A DNA stretch of 64,000 bases from Trichoplusia ni (GCF_003590095.1 NC_039480.1:12687328-12751327), one strand, 5' to 3'. Counted from the first letter of the stretch, positions 13,141 to 27,224 are shown. A program made the numbers and translations. The notes: generated by a model not told the origin, from the sequence alone.

Positions 13141-15711
13141 GAAAGAAAAGAAAAAAACATGTTCTGTTTTTACTTATTTATTATCGTTCGATATTTCATA
13201 TTGCGTAAAAAATTAAAAGTTGTTTGGTCACCACACGCGTAAACGTATAAATGCTAGATACTTAAAACTATTTGCAGCAAACTAGGCAAATACATTTGAG
13301 TAATTACGCAAATAACAAACCATTTTGTTTTGACCAACTGTATGTAGACATTACTAGAACTATTTTCAATACATTAATATTTAAACGTCACACAAATCGT
13401 TTAGAGGTATGTTACATATGTAGTGATATCATCTAATTACTATTTTTGTTACGGGCTTAAGAATGCTAATTTGTATGTTATACATATATAAAATACAGTG
13501 ATTTAGATAGCACAAATATTTAATTTACAAAATCCTAACTACAGTCAACTGCTTTCAATGAATTTCTCTCATATTATAATATGTTGTAATTATTTATAAA
13601 TGTTATGTAACCTAATTACATTGAAAATTATATTACCGCCACTAAATGTGTATAAGGCAAGACCCGACTCGCTCGTCATTATAATAAAATTTAAAAAAAA
13701 ATGGTAAAATTATTTTCTACCAAGTTCTAACATACAAAATTTCACAGCAGACACTGGACTGTCGATTACTAACTTGGTATGGAATAACCCAAAGCAGAAT
13801 ATATATGTATAATACAGAGCAGGGTAATGACGAACATTTAACACGATCGTTAGTGCATGCCAAAAATGATATCTCATGCGATTATTGCCCAATAGTAACT
13901 AGGTTAGTCACAAAAGTATAAACTGCAATGTCTAAAATGTTTCCAAAATTAACAAGAAATCATACTAATCCTTAAAATTACTTTCAATTCTGTATAAAAC
14001 TAATTGTGTATTGAGCACCTGATTGTAATTAATGAGGCGTTAAATGTTTGAGTTGAGAAAAGTATAAAAAAATATTTCCATATAAATATAATAATTCACA
14101 ATAATAATACAGCATGTTAACAGAAAAATCTAACATAACATTTATTGCTATAATAATATTTTCATCTCAATGTATTGTCGAATACATAAATCTGATTGTA
14201 TCTACATAAATATGTAATTATTATACAAGTACAAAATACATACATGTCATTGAAAATTCTGCTGATAAATTTTAATATTTAATTTTAACAATTTCATACA
14301 TACCTCTTTACCTACTATTTACATAAATATCTTTCCAAAATATCTTCGTCCACTGATAGACTAAGTACCTATTTATTTATTTGAAGTAATATTAAGGTGA
14401 GTTCAGTAGCTCCTAAATTTTACACCGAGAATATGTGCACTCAAGTGATATTTTAATTATTAAAGTAACATAACAATAATAATTGCGTCTGGACTCAGGA
14501 GAGCGACCAAACATTAGATCTACAATATGTTACCGTCAACTACGGTATAATAACTCCCTTTACAGGATAAAGATGGACGATTATTATATTTTTTTATTCA
14601 TGTATAGAAACAACACGTTTTGCGTGAAAATAGAAGCAACAAGGTTTGCGGCAATTCACACGGTGCTAATTCTGCGGTGGGTAGGCCAAAACCGTTCACA
14701 TAGATATACCGATCCTAAACTATTTCATTATCATCACAGATATTAGTAAAATTAGGAAAATGTGATAACGATCACAGTAATCGAGTGTATTTTTTATGAT
14801 CAGCAAGGTTAACTAGAAGCGATGTTTAAAGATTCGCTTGACAAAGTATCACATTATGATAAAAGCTAACGCTGCGGCGGCACGTCACGACACAGATCTG
14901 ATGATGATTTGGGGACGTATCTAGTTCTTGAGTACACACCTGTAGTCCTTATTGACATCCGATGCGGAATTTGGTGAATGTTCTTTAGGTCTAACTGTAC
15001 CGCGACACGACGCTAACTTTGATTCCAAAGCCTACAATGAAGAAAAGTACACAGTAAATGATGATGTTAATATTAGTAGGTGACAGGAAGACATATGCGG
15101 TTACAACCAACACCTTTATAAAGCAGATTGTACAATGTACAGGTAGTAAGCGTCCCAAGATATCTCGCCTTCATGTCTCAATATTATATTTTTATTGATA
15201 TAAGTCGCCATAAAGTAAATAAGTTAAAACAACAGTTAAAAAATATTGCAGTGCATTTACGTCATAGTGTTATCACAGATATATGCCTCACGCCATTTTA
15301 ATAATATCTCAATGAAACACTTTTGCAATATGTATTCAATATTTTGTAAACTGAGTAAATGTAAGCTTTATGTACGTTAGGCAGGTATCTTTAGACGCAA
15401 CTGTACATACGAATAATGAAGCAAAAAAAAAACAAATTATTAATACTTTGTGCAATATAATATTAATAAAGTTATATCCCGCTATTCCGATAATAAAACA
15501 GTGTAAATCATTAATATCGATGAAATATAAAATTAAAAACTATTTTGTAAGTATACTGTACAGGTTATTACGTCGTCTACTAATATGGCTGTATTGATAT
15601 ACATCGTTTGTACATATTTTTACAGAAAAATACACTATAAATGCTCTATTATCTAAGTAAAGCTATATGCATTGAACAACATATTTTCCTATTTTTATAA
15701 AACTAAAAATC
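13141..15711. other. convergent intergenic region / 3' UTRs of PIGQ and nudE
   Basis: AT-rich DNA between two convergent genes. It must contain both 3' UTRs. Only short meaningless open frames occur, and no RNA gene was recognised. Confidence 0.5.
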
Positions 15712-18700
15712 TCATTGAGGTTGTGCTTGTTTAGTTTTAGCCTGACCGGGGCCTTTTCTGATAGAAGCGAAACTTAAAAGGTTTTCTAAACCTTCACGCG
15801 ATCGCACGGCAAATGATCTTCTTAATTTTCCATTTTCTGCTTGCGTCGACCGCACAAACGGCTGTTCTGAGGCACGGTGGGACAAAGTAAATTGTTTTTT
15901 TGGTATGGGATCTGCTTCCGATCCGGAACGCGGCCGTACATGAACTCTTTGGTTTCTGTACTCAACAGAATCAGGTTTATTAAATGGTATGTCATTCAAG
16001 CCATTCTGTAAGTTTTCGCTGGATTCTCCGGCAAAATGGCGACCAGCGGCCGAAGGTGTCTCACAGGAACATTTAATCTTACCACATTCGCGGCAAAGAA
16101 ACCTTTCAAGCTGGAAGCAATAAATATCATGCATACTACACAACACAACCATGCAAATACAAAAAAAAACAAAACAACTACGATCAACCTTTATTAACTG
16201 TAAAATCTACTATTTCTCGCTTTTATAGCGTTATAGCTTGCAATTTATTGGTACACTATTAGGTTAAAAATGAAACATCGTTAAGATTAAAAAAATAGGC
16301 TTAAGCATTCCCTTCAAATATGAATACTATTTTATGGTATTCTATGGTACTTCATAAAAGTAAGTTTAAGTTACTAGATGTTTATTTAAAATCAGTGATG
16401 TATATACTGGCCACAACCAAAATTGTTTTATAACAATACAAGTCTGGTATGTTTAGATAAGGCAGGCCAATTGTTTAATAATGCACCTAACTTGCTGCCT
16501 CCGGCTATTTATGTTATGTTTTAAGATATACAATGGAGTATAACATAATAATAGATAAGATATAATTATACTGTATTAAATAAAATTAGCTTAGTATGCT
16601 GTTGATAGGACAAGTATTACCAACACATGGCTAGTAGACCTAAAATCTAGAAATTATGCTTGCTAGCTTTCAAATTTAAAAACCCTACTGGTCCTTTAGG
16701 TGCACCTGAACTACACAACATGATTTCAAAGGACAATAAAAATATATTACTAATACAGTAATAACTCTATTTTTATTTTTCTTTTATCACTATAGACATG
16801 TGATGTGGGCCAGGTAAACACTAACATAGTCCAGCTATAGTCCTATATAAATCATTATAATTATTGTGCTGCTACTGGTTAGTAAACTTGGTAATCTATG
16901 ACATTATCAGAATAAAATATAACCAAATACAGTTAGTAATATATCTATATAGTGAACAAAATTTCCCAAAAATAAATAATTTTTCAAACATGAATTAATG
17001 CAATCTTGAGACCATTTTCGATGTTATTAAAAATTAAGTGCATTCGAATGATGAAGAAACTAGAAATCATCTAAAAGTCGCATTTCTCGCAGGCAGCATT
17101 CATTAATGATCATGTGTCTGCTATGTATAATATTTACAAAAGAATATTGTAAATAAATAAATAAGTAATGTAAGAATACTTTATTTGAATCCATACTTAC
17201 ATCTATCGTAGATCAAACTGTATACATAAAAATAATATGTATTACAAAAATATAGGCCTTTTGCGGTTTCTACAGCTTAACAAATGAATACATAAATACA
17301 TATATATTGAGTGAATTAATAAAATAAATACATATAATAGCAATAAATAAATGTTATCCCTTGACTATTCCCTTACTACCTGGTGCAATCTAGGGTGACT
17401 AGTACTACAAATAAGACTATTACAGCATTGACTATAGTGAACACATTTAGTTGACTCACCCCCACTTTACGGAGTAGATCGCCGACTATGTTGATGGCTG
17501 TTACTCGTGATGATGGTGTCATTGCGTTACCATTTATTTCACCTGTTGTAAAATTAAAACAAAATTCATTATAGACTTTATATATGATTATTTTGGAGAG
17601 TATCTTACAATGAAACCACACTAAGAAAACTCAAGTATTGTTTATATAAAGACAATATTTGTAGCCAGATTATTGGCTAATAAAGAACACAAATGAAATG
17701 ACAAATTGCAGAGTGAAAATAAAGTATTAAGACTTTTATAATAATATATATGATTTCCGTGTAGTACATACTAACAAAATTTTATAATTAACTTACGTTT
17801 TTGTGGTGACATAAGGGAAGTCTGAGTTTCAATTTCAACTTGAGTTCGGGATGGATTGGAAATATGTCCATTGACTAATGAGCTTTCAGTACTTTCATCA
17901 CCTTTCTTTGGTTTTGGAACTTTTTCCATTACTTTCAGTTCTTGCTTCAGATCTGAAATAAGTATTAACATATTTTTAAATAGTATACTAAGTAATTCAA
18001 CATAGATTTCTAGCAAAAATAATATTAAAATTTGGTATTGATATGAAATATAGTTGGTATAAAGGAGGACAATTCCTCCTGGAAAACAGGTAACTTTTGC
18101 AAACTCTTCAACTTAATATCCCTGGATATAATTGACAATCTTAACAAAATATTAGCAAGTTCCATCTTTGACCTAAACCCTTACAGGTTTATAGTAATCA
18201 ATAAACAACACACTTTCTTAAGCTTTACCTAAACTTAATGTTTTGTGAATTCCAATTCAAATATTTACATACAGTGACACAATTTTACACATGGCAACTA
18301 CCCCAACAATGTAAAAATAATAAAAAGAAGAATAAATAGACTTTTTTTTTTACTCATACCTCTGGCTTCATCTGTCGCTCTCTGCAACCTGATCCTCAAG
18401 TTCTCAATTTCATCTACCTCACTCTCCAGAACAGCATTCCTTTCATATGCTTGGTTCAACATTGATTCTATGTATGATACAGATTCTGATATTACTCTGA
18501 AAGAAAATTGCACAAATATGAACTTACTTTACGTATAAAAATATTAAACTGCTGTAAGTGTTATGTTTGGTTGCATAATCCTGATAATACTACATTAAGC
18601 ATTCGATTTAATAGTAAATTATTTTACAGGTTTTTCTATTAATTATTTATAGAGAAGGTCAATGTTCTACAAAGGAATTATATTTTTTATAAGGATAACA

Positions 18701-19438
18701 TTTGTGATTGTGAAGAACACCTTGATGTGTTATTTTCTCCCATTTAAGTTAACTTTAGATAACAATACTATGTATTAAATATCTTGTTAAATATGCAATT
18801 GACGGACAGCATTACAGTTGTTATGGTTTAAAACTACCATGGTAACATAATTGGAAACTAATTAGGTGACCATACCTCTGACCTCTTTCCAGATCATCAT
18901 TTTTCTGTTCTAACTCTCTGATATAAACTCCTTGTTTATCTTTATCTATTTTTAAAGCTTGCAGTTCATTTTCCAAAGCATTTGTTTCATGTTGACTCCT
19001 TTCCAATTTGTTCTAAAAAAAAGAAAATTATTAGGTGCAAATATAACATGAAAGGTCGAAAATTAAAAGTATACATAAACATAAACAGACATAATTTTAT
19101 TTACCCTTAACAGTTTCTATTTCATTCTTCAGCCGCTGGTTCTGATTTTCCAGATCTTTGTTTTGTCTCTCAACTTGTTCTAATGATGCTTCTAACTCTT
19201 TTTCGAGTGATGCTGAATTTTCTGTGTACTCATCTAATTCTTGTTGTGTATCAATAACCCTAGAAGTAAGACGAAAATGCAATCAAGTAGTGAATCATGG
19301 AATGCCATTTGTCACCTGGCAGCACAAAGATATTTTCAATTTTTCACGGTAATTATGCACTTACTTTTGCTCGTAGTACTTGGCCTGTTTCTTCCAATAT
19401 TCGAGAGTTTCAGAATCTGACTGTCTTGGATATTCCAT
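15712..19438 (-). CDS. nudE: nudE, left copy (complete exon set, one frameshift)
   Basis: Exons on the minus strand: 19365-19438, 19105-19259, 18876-19012, 18360-18496, 17797-17952, 17460-17542 and 15712-16110. NudE/NDE1 proteins are coiled-coil adaptors that link Lis1 to cytoplasmic dynein and act in nuclear migration, centrosomes and mitosis. The N-terminus has LEYWKKQAKYYEQK, matching the NudE opening. Heptad-rich helix covers about residues 10-185 (YIRELEQKNDDLERGQR and AYERNAVLESEVDEIENL are diagnostic). A downstream RVTAINIVGDLLRKVG motif is typical. The last exon encodes a basic 132-residue tail with LERFLCRECGKIKCSC. Exon 2 carries one extra base near 19112 compared with the other two copies, which breaks the frame. 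Without it the product is 379 residues. The extra base lengthens a T run, so a sequencing error is more likely than a true mutation. Confidence 0.93.
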
Positions 19439-20614
19439 GTTTCCAACAATTGACTTTCAATAACGAGATTCCAAGGATGTTTAACGAATCATAACAAAAT
19501 AACGTTACAGGTTTCAAACTATTGCGCAGATATTATTTTTGCAACTTTTCCGTGTCAACTTAGTTTTTATTAAAATTCCTTTCGTTTTTTACACTAGTCA
19601 GCCGTTAAAACACAAAAAGTGACACAACTTCGTCGTTAAAAACCCAAAACAAGTGAATTGTATTCCCAATGAAATTAAAATGGCTACCAAAAGTCGACAA
19701 TGACAACTCGGAAAAAAAAATAGTGTCAATTAACGTTCAATTTGAACTATGGGATTTACAGCCGCAAACATAATTTGGAAAGTTTAGGAGTACATATTTA
19801 CTAGTACTATTAAGGAAATAAAAAATAATTACACTGAAATTAAGAGATTAACGCCAACTTTCATGTACATTACTTCGTTAGGTAGTATTTTTCAGGTTAG
19901 AAAGTAAGGAAATACAAAATTACCGAACATGAAATAAATCAGTACAATAGACAGTTCCAAAAGTAGTGATAGCCTATTGCCTCTCAAGTCAAAAGTCGTT
20001 GGTCCGGATCAAATAAGTCCTGAAATAATTGATACAGGCAGCATTATAAACTTTACTTAAGTAATGTTGGCTAGTAAAGGTTTTTCTCAATATGCGACTT
20101 AATTTCCAAACCATTTCGTTTTCTCTGGTAGGGAAAAGAAAGTATTTGGTTACTTAATAAATTGGAAAGCAAATGGAATTTTTGGTCAGTTTTAAAACAT
20201 CTAGCATTTGTCATTTTTACTAAATAAGAAAATTTTAAAAGGCATCTTGCAACTATAATAGTATGCTTTATGTTCTTAAACCTATCAAAAATTTAGCCTA
20301 ATTTAATTTTATTAAAGGTGATGATGATGATGACTTCTTATATTCACTCTGCATCACTAGTCGATGTATTTGCTTGAACTTTTGACAGTTCGCGTCAGCT
20401 GACATGACAAGCTCTTCAAGTGTAAAATAAATTATTTGTTATGAACTATAAGAAACCTTCAATGAACTTGATTTAAGTGAAGGTTTATTATGAATTTTCC
20501 GCTTATCCCACTCAACATCGTTAGTGCCAAAACGTTTAGTTGTACCACATTCCTTTTGCAATGCTATGTTATCGACGGTCGAATTTCAGCATTATTGTTT
20601 TTGAATGACGTGTA
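19439..20614. promoter_or_regulatory. divergent promoter region nudE / TXNDC11 (left copy)
   Basis: 1.18 kb between the two divergent start codons, repeated at 35079-36254 in direct orientation. 854 bp of it (19439-20292) recur inverted at 28570-29423. It holds AT-rich DNA with a GATGATGATGATGA run at about 20320. No coding content was seen. Confidence 0.5.
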
Positions 20615-23600
20615 ATGTTTCCAACGGCGGACGCTGAAGATATTTCACAGGTCACGTCATTAACAACGAAGTCAAGTGCTGCTAGCGATGCTCAAAACTC
20701 GGCTGAAAATACTCAAGTCGCAACACAACCGAGCAACAGGGAGTTAACCCTCAATATGTTGATCAAAGAGATGGTCTTTTGTATAGCCCTGGCCCTTACT
20801 ACGTATGGAGCCCTCCACAACACGTAAGGCTTATTTATTTATAACAAATATTTTGACATTTTAATAAAAGTCAGTTTTGGCTGGGTAAATATTTACATGC
20901 TTAATGTCAAGCTGTGACAATAAAATTGCAATGACAGCAAAAAGCTTTGTAAATAAGATATTTTCTTACGAGGCATTTCAGAATACCTTTTTTATAATAT
21001 ATTTATTAAAATGGAAAGATATTTATAAATAACAATTAAACCATTATTGTAAAGAAAAGGAAAAGCTTTAGCACCACTTATGATCAAATAAAATTCATAT
21101 AATTCTGTATTATTTCTTGGTTTTTTTTTTACTTCTATTATTGATAAATAATATTGTTTCAGCCCCACAAAGATATCTAAACACCCTCAAGCTACAAGGT
21201 TCTTCAGATCAGATTCGGTTGTGCAAGATTGGTACCGAGGTCAGCTGAGCAGTGCACTTGCTAGCATCAACCGGGCTGATGTCTCCTTTGTTATGTATTA
21301 TGCTCCGTGGGATGCTGAATCTCAGTATGTCAGAGGAGAATTTGAAAAAGCTGCAAATATACTCAAAGATCGAGTGAGTATTCAAACATTGTGATAAGTG
21401 TTTCTTTAGCCTGATGATGTATTGTTCCCAGTTTGAATATTTATTGGTATTGTATGTATAATGTACATGTGAAGAAATATGCACTCATGATAAGCTGGTT
21501 TACAAAAATTTTATATGAACTACAATGACTAAGACCCATAGGAAATAGTCTTTTTTTTAATTTAGATTAGAACCCTTGAGCCATAGAAATTCTATTCTTT
21601 ATAAAAAAAAAGTAACAAATAAATTTTATGTAGTTTTCATAGCATTTTTTTTCGTTTATTACTTTTAACCTTTAATTGCTCTTGTAACCTCTTATCTTAG
21701 TAACAATCTATATTTAATTGTACAACACTCGTACATAAAACTTGAAAATATTTTGTTTGCAATAAAAATATGTATACTCCCTTACTGGAGTAAGTAACCA
21801 ACTTTATAAAATACTTTTTATTATTCACTGCAAAAATGTTTCAATAATATAAGTTGTATTTTATTTTAGATCAAATTTTTCTGCAATAAACTGTTGGAAC
21901 CCAGGCAGTGAATGCAGGTTACAGAACAATAAGATACCCTCTTGGCCTATTTTGATGGTGTAACACAACTATTTCAAGAGGTGTACTTTATAATGGTCAG
22001 TATGATACTCAAATATTACACTTTTAATTTGTTTTGAAATTAATGGTACATAGGATGCTTAATGGTGAAATGGAGAAATGTAATTTTCCAGCACTGGCAT
22101 AATGCAGGCTAATATATCAATAATGAACATTAAGTTGTAAGATTCCTAATTTAAATATAATTGTTTTTAAACATCCGGTTTAACACAATAATCTTCAATG
22201 CCATGCAACCTCATCAGTGTATCTGGGTTTTCAGGTCAAAGAGATGCACATAGCATGGTTAACTTCCTAGAAATCATGATGAGACCTTTAAGAAGAGTTT
22301 CATCCTCCGAAGATCTTGTGAATCTGTTGTCTCGTTGTGATGTGAGTAAATATATTACAATCCTTTTCTTCCAGTGTAGTGTAATAATAATACTTAAGAA
22401 TAACAAAACTATTTTTAAATCATGTGGTATCATTCTTTGTTGATATTTGTGTTGTTATATTTGCAGGCTGTAGCTGTTGGATACACACCGTTAACGGATA
22501 CGTCGAAGTATTACAATGTGTGGTATACAGTCGCATTGAAGGCTAGAGAAGCGGACACAGTCGGTGAGATATGTTTCGCGGCGGTAACATCAGAGGAATT
22601 AGCGGCAGAACTAGGCGTGGAGAGCGTTCCTAACGCTCGTCTTATGCTTTGGAATGATACTAAGGTTTGTAATGTTGGTATAGTCATTTCAATTCATTTT
22701 TGCTGATGGTGCCATGTGTGGGTAACCTTTGAAAACATACATCCTAGACTGACCCAGGATGGGGATCAAACCTGCCACATGTCATGCTCAGTGGGTTAGG
22801 CATTGTGATCTTAACCAATCAACTATACGTGCATTCTGTCACACAAATTAGACTTTCAATAAACTTCCATATAACTGGCCAAATGACCTGAAAATGTACA
22901 CTTGTGCAAACATTTCTGTGTTTTTTATACATTACCAATGTTTCAAATTCACTACAAAAGTTTTAGTCGCGTACGTATGTTGATAACAATACATAGTCGT
23001 TACACTAAAGTTATGTTTCAAGTAATTGGTTGTTCTGAAATAATTGATTTTCTGCCTTAGGAATACATATCGCGGGATGGCGATATTCAAGCATGGAATG
23101 ATTCTTCCCTTATACAATGGGTGTTGGAGAATTTCTCGCAGCCGGTGGCGAGAATAATGCCGATGTGGAGAAAAGCATTTAATTTTGAGAGATATGTCGA
23201 TGGCAATCCCATATTAATACTTTTCACACCACTCAATCCACTGTACGAGCAGTTGCCGGCGTATGCTTTGGTAAATGTTTTTTTTTTGTTATGTTATAAA
23301 CTTCGTTCTTACAGAATGATCAGTTTTCGGACTTCTCACGAAGGTTCTCTGTAGCAATTATAAAATAGAAACTTGACGGAAGAGATTTAAAACAGTATAA
23401 TGGATTTCTCTCGATTAAATATTACTTCTGATTCCTGTTATTATGCGACTTTAAGTTAATAAAAATCATACCTTAGCTATATGTAAATAAATGCCATAAC
23501 AACAAAGCAAAAGTATCAACTAATTCTTTTCTCTTTTTACAGCTGCGAGAAGTAGCAATGGAGTATTATAATTGCAAAAATAACGAAAGCAGTCAATGGA

Positions 23601-24006
23601 CTTCGGAACTAGTCAAATTACAACAGGTCCAGCGATTGCTGTATCAACAAAAGAACTTTACAAAGTTCTGTCAGGAATACAAATTTAAGAAGCCAATTAG
23701 AAAATACAATCGCTTTTACAAGAAGGAGGTAGAGTCACAGAACAATAAATACCCATGGTACAATACTACACAGAAGAATCCAAAGAATGGAGTTTTCAAT
23801 TTTCTCTTAAAAAGAGGTTTTGCTATGGCTAAAGTACTGGAGAATGCGGAAGATAATTCACAACTGCTCTCCGCATTGGATTGGCTGCAGGAGTGTAGTA
23901 TGAAGGCCCTGCCCGCTGAAAGGAGTTTCTATGAGCGTTATGAACAGTGTCTTACTATAGAGGAGAACTTAAGTAATGAACAGGAAACAAGTTATGAGAG
24001 GGATGA
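20615..24006 (+). pseudogene. TXNDC11: TXNDC11, left copy (exons 1-7, frameshifted, cut by the gap)
   Basis: Exons 20615-20823, 21163-21373, 21870-21995, 22235-22341, 22467-22664, 23061-23270 and 23543-24006 match the first seven exons of the intact gene at 36255-44507. Exon 3 has two extra bases (a T run near 21876 and an A near 21962) that create frameshifts and an early stop. The intron lengths also differ by single bases in base runs. The copy stops at the N gap at 24151. Most likely this is the unpolished end of an overlapping contig and not a real pseudogene, but the sequence as given cannot make the full protein. Confidence 0.85.
22722..22845 (-). repeat. tRNA-derived SINE fragment in TXNDC11 intron 5 (left copy)
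   Basis: On the minus strand it shows an A-box-like TAGTTGATTGGTTAAGATCA and a B-box-like GGTTTGATCCCC, related to the SINE head at 600. Diverged and truncated. The same insertion is at 38357-38480. Confidence 0.65.
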
Positions 24007-24150
24007 GTAAGTGCAGTGTTTTTCGCTTTAAATATATTTAAAAAAATCTGGTAGAAAGAACATAAAATGGATAAGTAAACATTTTTGACGTTATTCTTAG
24101 TAAAGGCACTTGACACTCGACGACAATAAGGTTGAAACTTCCTTGACACA

Positions 24151-25150
24151 NNNNNNNNNNNNNNNNNNNNNNNNNNNNNNNNNNNNNNNNNNNNNNNNNN
24201 NNNNNNNNNNNNNNNNNNNNNNNNNNNNNNNNNNNNNNNNNNNNNNNNNNNNNNNNNNNNNNNNNNNNNNNNNNNNNNNNNNNNNNNNNNNNNNNNNNNN
24301 NNNNNNNNNNNNNNNNNNNNNNNNNNNNNNNNNNNNNNNNNNNNNNNNNNNNNNNNNNNNNNNNNNNNNNNNNNNNNNNNNNNNNNNNNNNNNNNNNNNN
24401 NNNNNNNNNNNNNNNNNNNNNNNNNNNNNNNNNNNNNNNNNNNNNNNNNNNNNNNNNNNNNNNNNNNNNNNNNNNNNNNNNNNNNNNNNNNNNNNNNNNN
24501 NNNNNNNNNNNNNNNNNNNNNNNNNNNNNNNNNNNNNNNNNNNNNNNNNNNNNNNNNNNNNNNNNNNNNNNNNNNNNNNNNNNNNNNNNNNNNNNNNNNN
24601 NNNNNNNNNNNNNNNNNNNNNNNNNNNNNNNNNNNNNNNNNNNNNNNNNNNNNNNNNNNNNNNNNNNNNNNNNNNNNNNNNNNNNNNNNNNNNNNNNNNN
24701 NNNNNNNNNNNNNNNNNNNNNNNNNNNNNNNNNNNNNNNNNNNNNNNNNNNNNNNNNNNNNNNNNNNNNNNNNNNNNNNNNNNNNNNNNNNNNNNNNNNN
24801 NNNNNNNNNNNNNNNNNNNNNNNNNNNNNNNNNNNNNNNNNNNNNNNNNNNNNNNNNNNNNNNNNNNNNNNNNNNNNNNNNNNNNNNNNNNNNNNNNNNN
24901 NNNNNNNNNNNNNNNNNNNNNNNNNNNNNNNNNNNNNNNNNNNNNNNNNNNNNNNNNNNNNNNNNNNNNNNNNNNNNNNNNNNNNNNNNNNNNNNNNNNN
25001 NNNNNNNNNNNNNNNNNNNNNNNNNNNNNNNNNNNNNNNNNNNNNNNNNNNNNNNNNNNNNNNNNNNNNNNNNNNNNNNNNNNNNNNNNNNNNNNNNNNN
25101 NNNNNNNNNNNNNNNNNNNNNNNNNNNNNNNNNNNNNNNNNNNNNNNNNN
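24151..25150. other. assembly gap (1,000 N)
   Basis: Exactly 1,000 unknown bases, the round size used as a placeholder in scaffolding. Left of it is the truncated TXNDC11 copy; right of it is 18S rDNA. Confidence 1.
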
Positions 25151-25405
25151 TTAACGACTTCAGACACATGGCCATCCGTCGATTGGTTTTGATCTAATAA
25201 AAGCACTCATCCCATCACTGGTCAGAGTTCTGATTGCATGTATTAGCTCTAGAATTACCACAGTTATCCAAGTAACTGAGTAAGATCTAAGGAACCAAAA
25301 CTGATATATTGAGCCATTCGCGGTATCGCCTTAATACGGCTTGCACTGAGACATGCATGGCTTAATCTTTGAGACAAGCATATAACTACTGGCAGGATCA
25401 ACCAG
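25151..25405 (-). rRNA. 18S rRNA, 5' end (partial)
   Basis: On the minus strand the sequence starts with the universal eukaryotic 18S 5' end CCTGGTTGATCCTGCCAGTA and continues through TATGCTTGTCTCAAAGATTA, with the usual conserved small-subunit sequence for about 255 nt. It is then cut by the N gap. Transcription runs right to left. Confidence 0.97.
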
Positions 25406-26150
25406 GGAGCTTCATTCATATGAAAGACGTTCTCGTTCGTTTCGATTTTCGATTGCGGTGGTACACACGTATACCGTCCTCTCTCTATATCGATACTTAC
25501 GAGAAATCCTCATTCCCGCGCGTCGACGGATTAACGCAGACGCTTGTACGGGCGAGCTCGTATAATAATTGAGACGAATATTGTTTTCGACGACGACGAC
25601 GACGACTACGACGACGCCTATAAGGGTACAATATAATGAAAAAACCCCGATGGTGAACGTTCGTATCGAGACACGATTTCATTCACTTTAATAATAATCT
25701 CGGTTAACATAATAAAATACGTCAAACAACGATTTAATTGCCCGGATTGTACAGAGTCCGTATTCACTATATTCATTGTTTAGTTTATATATGTAATCAT
25801 ATAATAATGCGTATATAGAACAATACTATTTACACAAAAATAAATAATCGTGATTGAACTCGCGAAAGATTCACATTAGCGTATCCGTGCGCGTTTGAAT
25901 CGATCACGTCACGATTAAAGTCATATTTTATAACATTTGAACCGTTAACGAATCGTAACGTTGTTACGAACCGACGGTCCACACAGTTGAAGTTACACAA
26001 ACGCACAACACACACAGTACTACACACTTACATACTAATATATATATATACACTTATATATATATATATAATAATATGTATGTGTGTTGATCATCTTCAT
26101 AATAATATTACTACATGTGTGTGTCGTCCATTTTTCGTTCGTAGACGACA

Positions 26151-26215
26151 TTCAGCGACTTAACGTGAAACACACTAACATAATAATGTTCGCGTGTCAA
26201 CGTTAAGTCGCTGAA
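26151..26215. repeat. large hairpin in the rDNA spacer
   Basis: A perfect 16-bp inverted repeat (TTCAGCGACTTAACGT at 26151-26166 and its complement at 26200-26215) encloses a 33-nt loop that can itself pair (AACAT with ATGTT, ACAC with GTGT). It lies about 750 nt upstream of 18S in the transcribed direction. Confidence 0.85.
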
Positions 26216-27224
26216 AGCTGCGCACGCGCACGCGCACAACATCATACGTGCGCGCATCTGCGCGCGCCGCATGACATTGTTGCAAACTTAAACGTATATA
26301 GTATCGGAGGAGAAATACGTTATACGATGAGATATCCACGTACCAAGCGACCGAGTGAACTGAAAAGTTTCGAGATCAGCAGATCAGGGATCGTCGGTGG
26401 TGTCATTCAAACACTACCTACCCTCGAGGTGAGTGAAAGCCGACAGTGGAGACCTAGCCCCCGCCCCTACCCTCCCCCCTCCGCTCCTCCCCACCCACCC
26501 AGATATTGGTATTGAATATGTTGAGAGGGTGGCCTCCATCAACCTGAAGAACTAACATCGACCACCACAAAAGAACCTGAGGCGCTGCAGAGCGGGGGTG
26601 TGTGGCCGGGGGGGGGGGGGGGGTGCCTGGGTGTTTGTCTAGGTTCAACGACTTGGTGAGTGTTTGAGTCTTCATTGGTGTGGTGTGACACAGACGCCTA
26701 TGAAGGCAGGAACGCAAGCACCCCCCCCCCCCCCCGCGCGAGCGCGCGTGCCTGCTGGGTTTCTGGTTACTACTACTACTACTACTACTACTACTAGTTA
26801 GTAGGTACTATAATACATATATGTATGCATAGTTAGAGATGCGTTTAAGACGCTAAGATCACCCACCATGATATATTTTTTTTGCATTTATATTGTAGTT
26901 AGGTAGGTAGGTACCTAGTATGTATGTTCGTTCGAGGTGTGTTCTCGCTCTCAAGCGGCTTGTCACAGCTTGCCCGTGCCGTCGTGGTGTATATGTACGA
27001 AGTGAGAGTGCGAGTTAGTTTCGTTTAGCGTTCTTGTTGTGTTATTCGTTTGTTTACATCTACATATCTATGTAATATATTGTCTGAGCGCTTGCTTGTT
27101 TCGTTGTTGTATTATTGATATTACGATCGAGATTTACAGGAGGAACGGCTAATAGACGTCAGTTATAATCGATGTAAACTTCATTTGTATCGAGAGAAAG
27201 ATTATTTTTTTAAATTTCGATGTT

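Noticed and set aside
23955..25206. Long open frames across 24151-25150
   Set aside because: They are translations of the N gap.
25590..26800. CRISPR-like or satellite arrays in the spacer
   Set aside because: The repeats are simple tri- and dinucleotide runs, and this is eukaryotic rDNA spacer.
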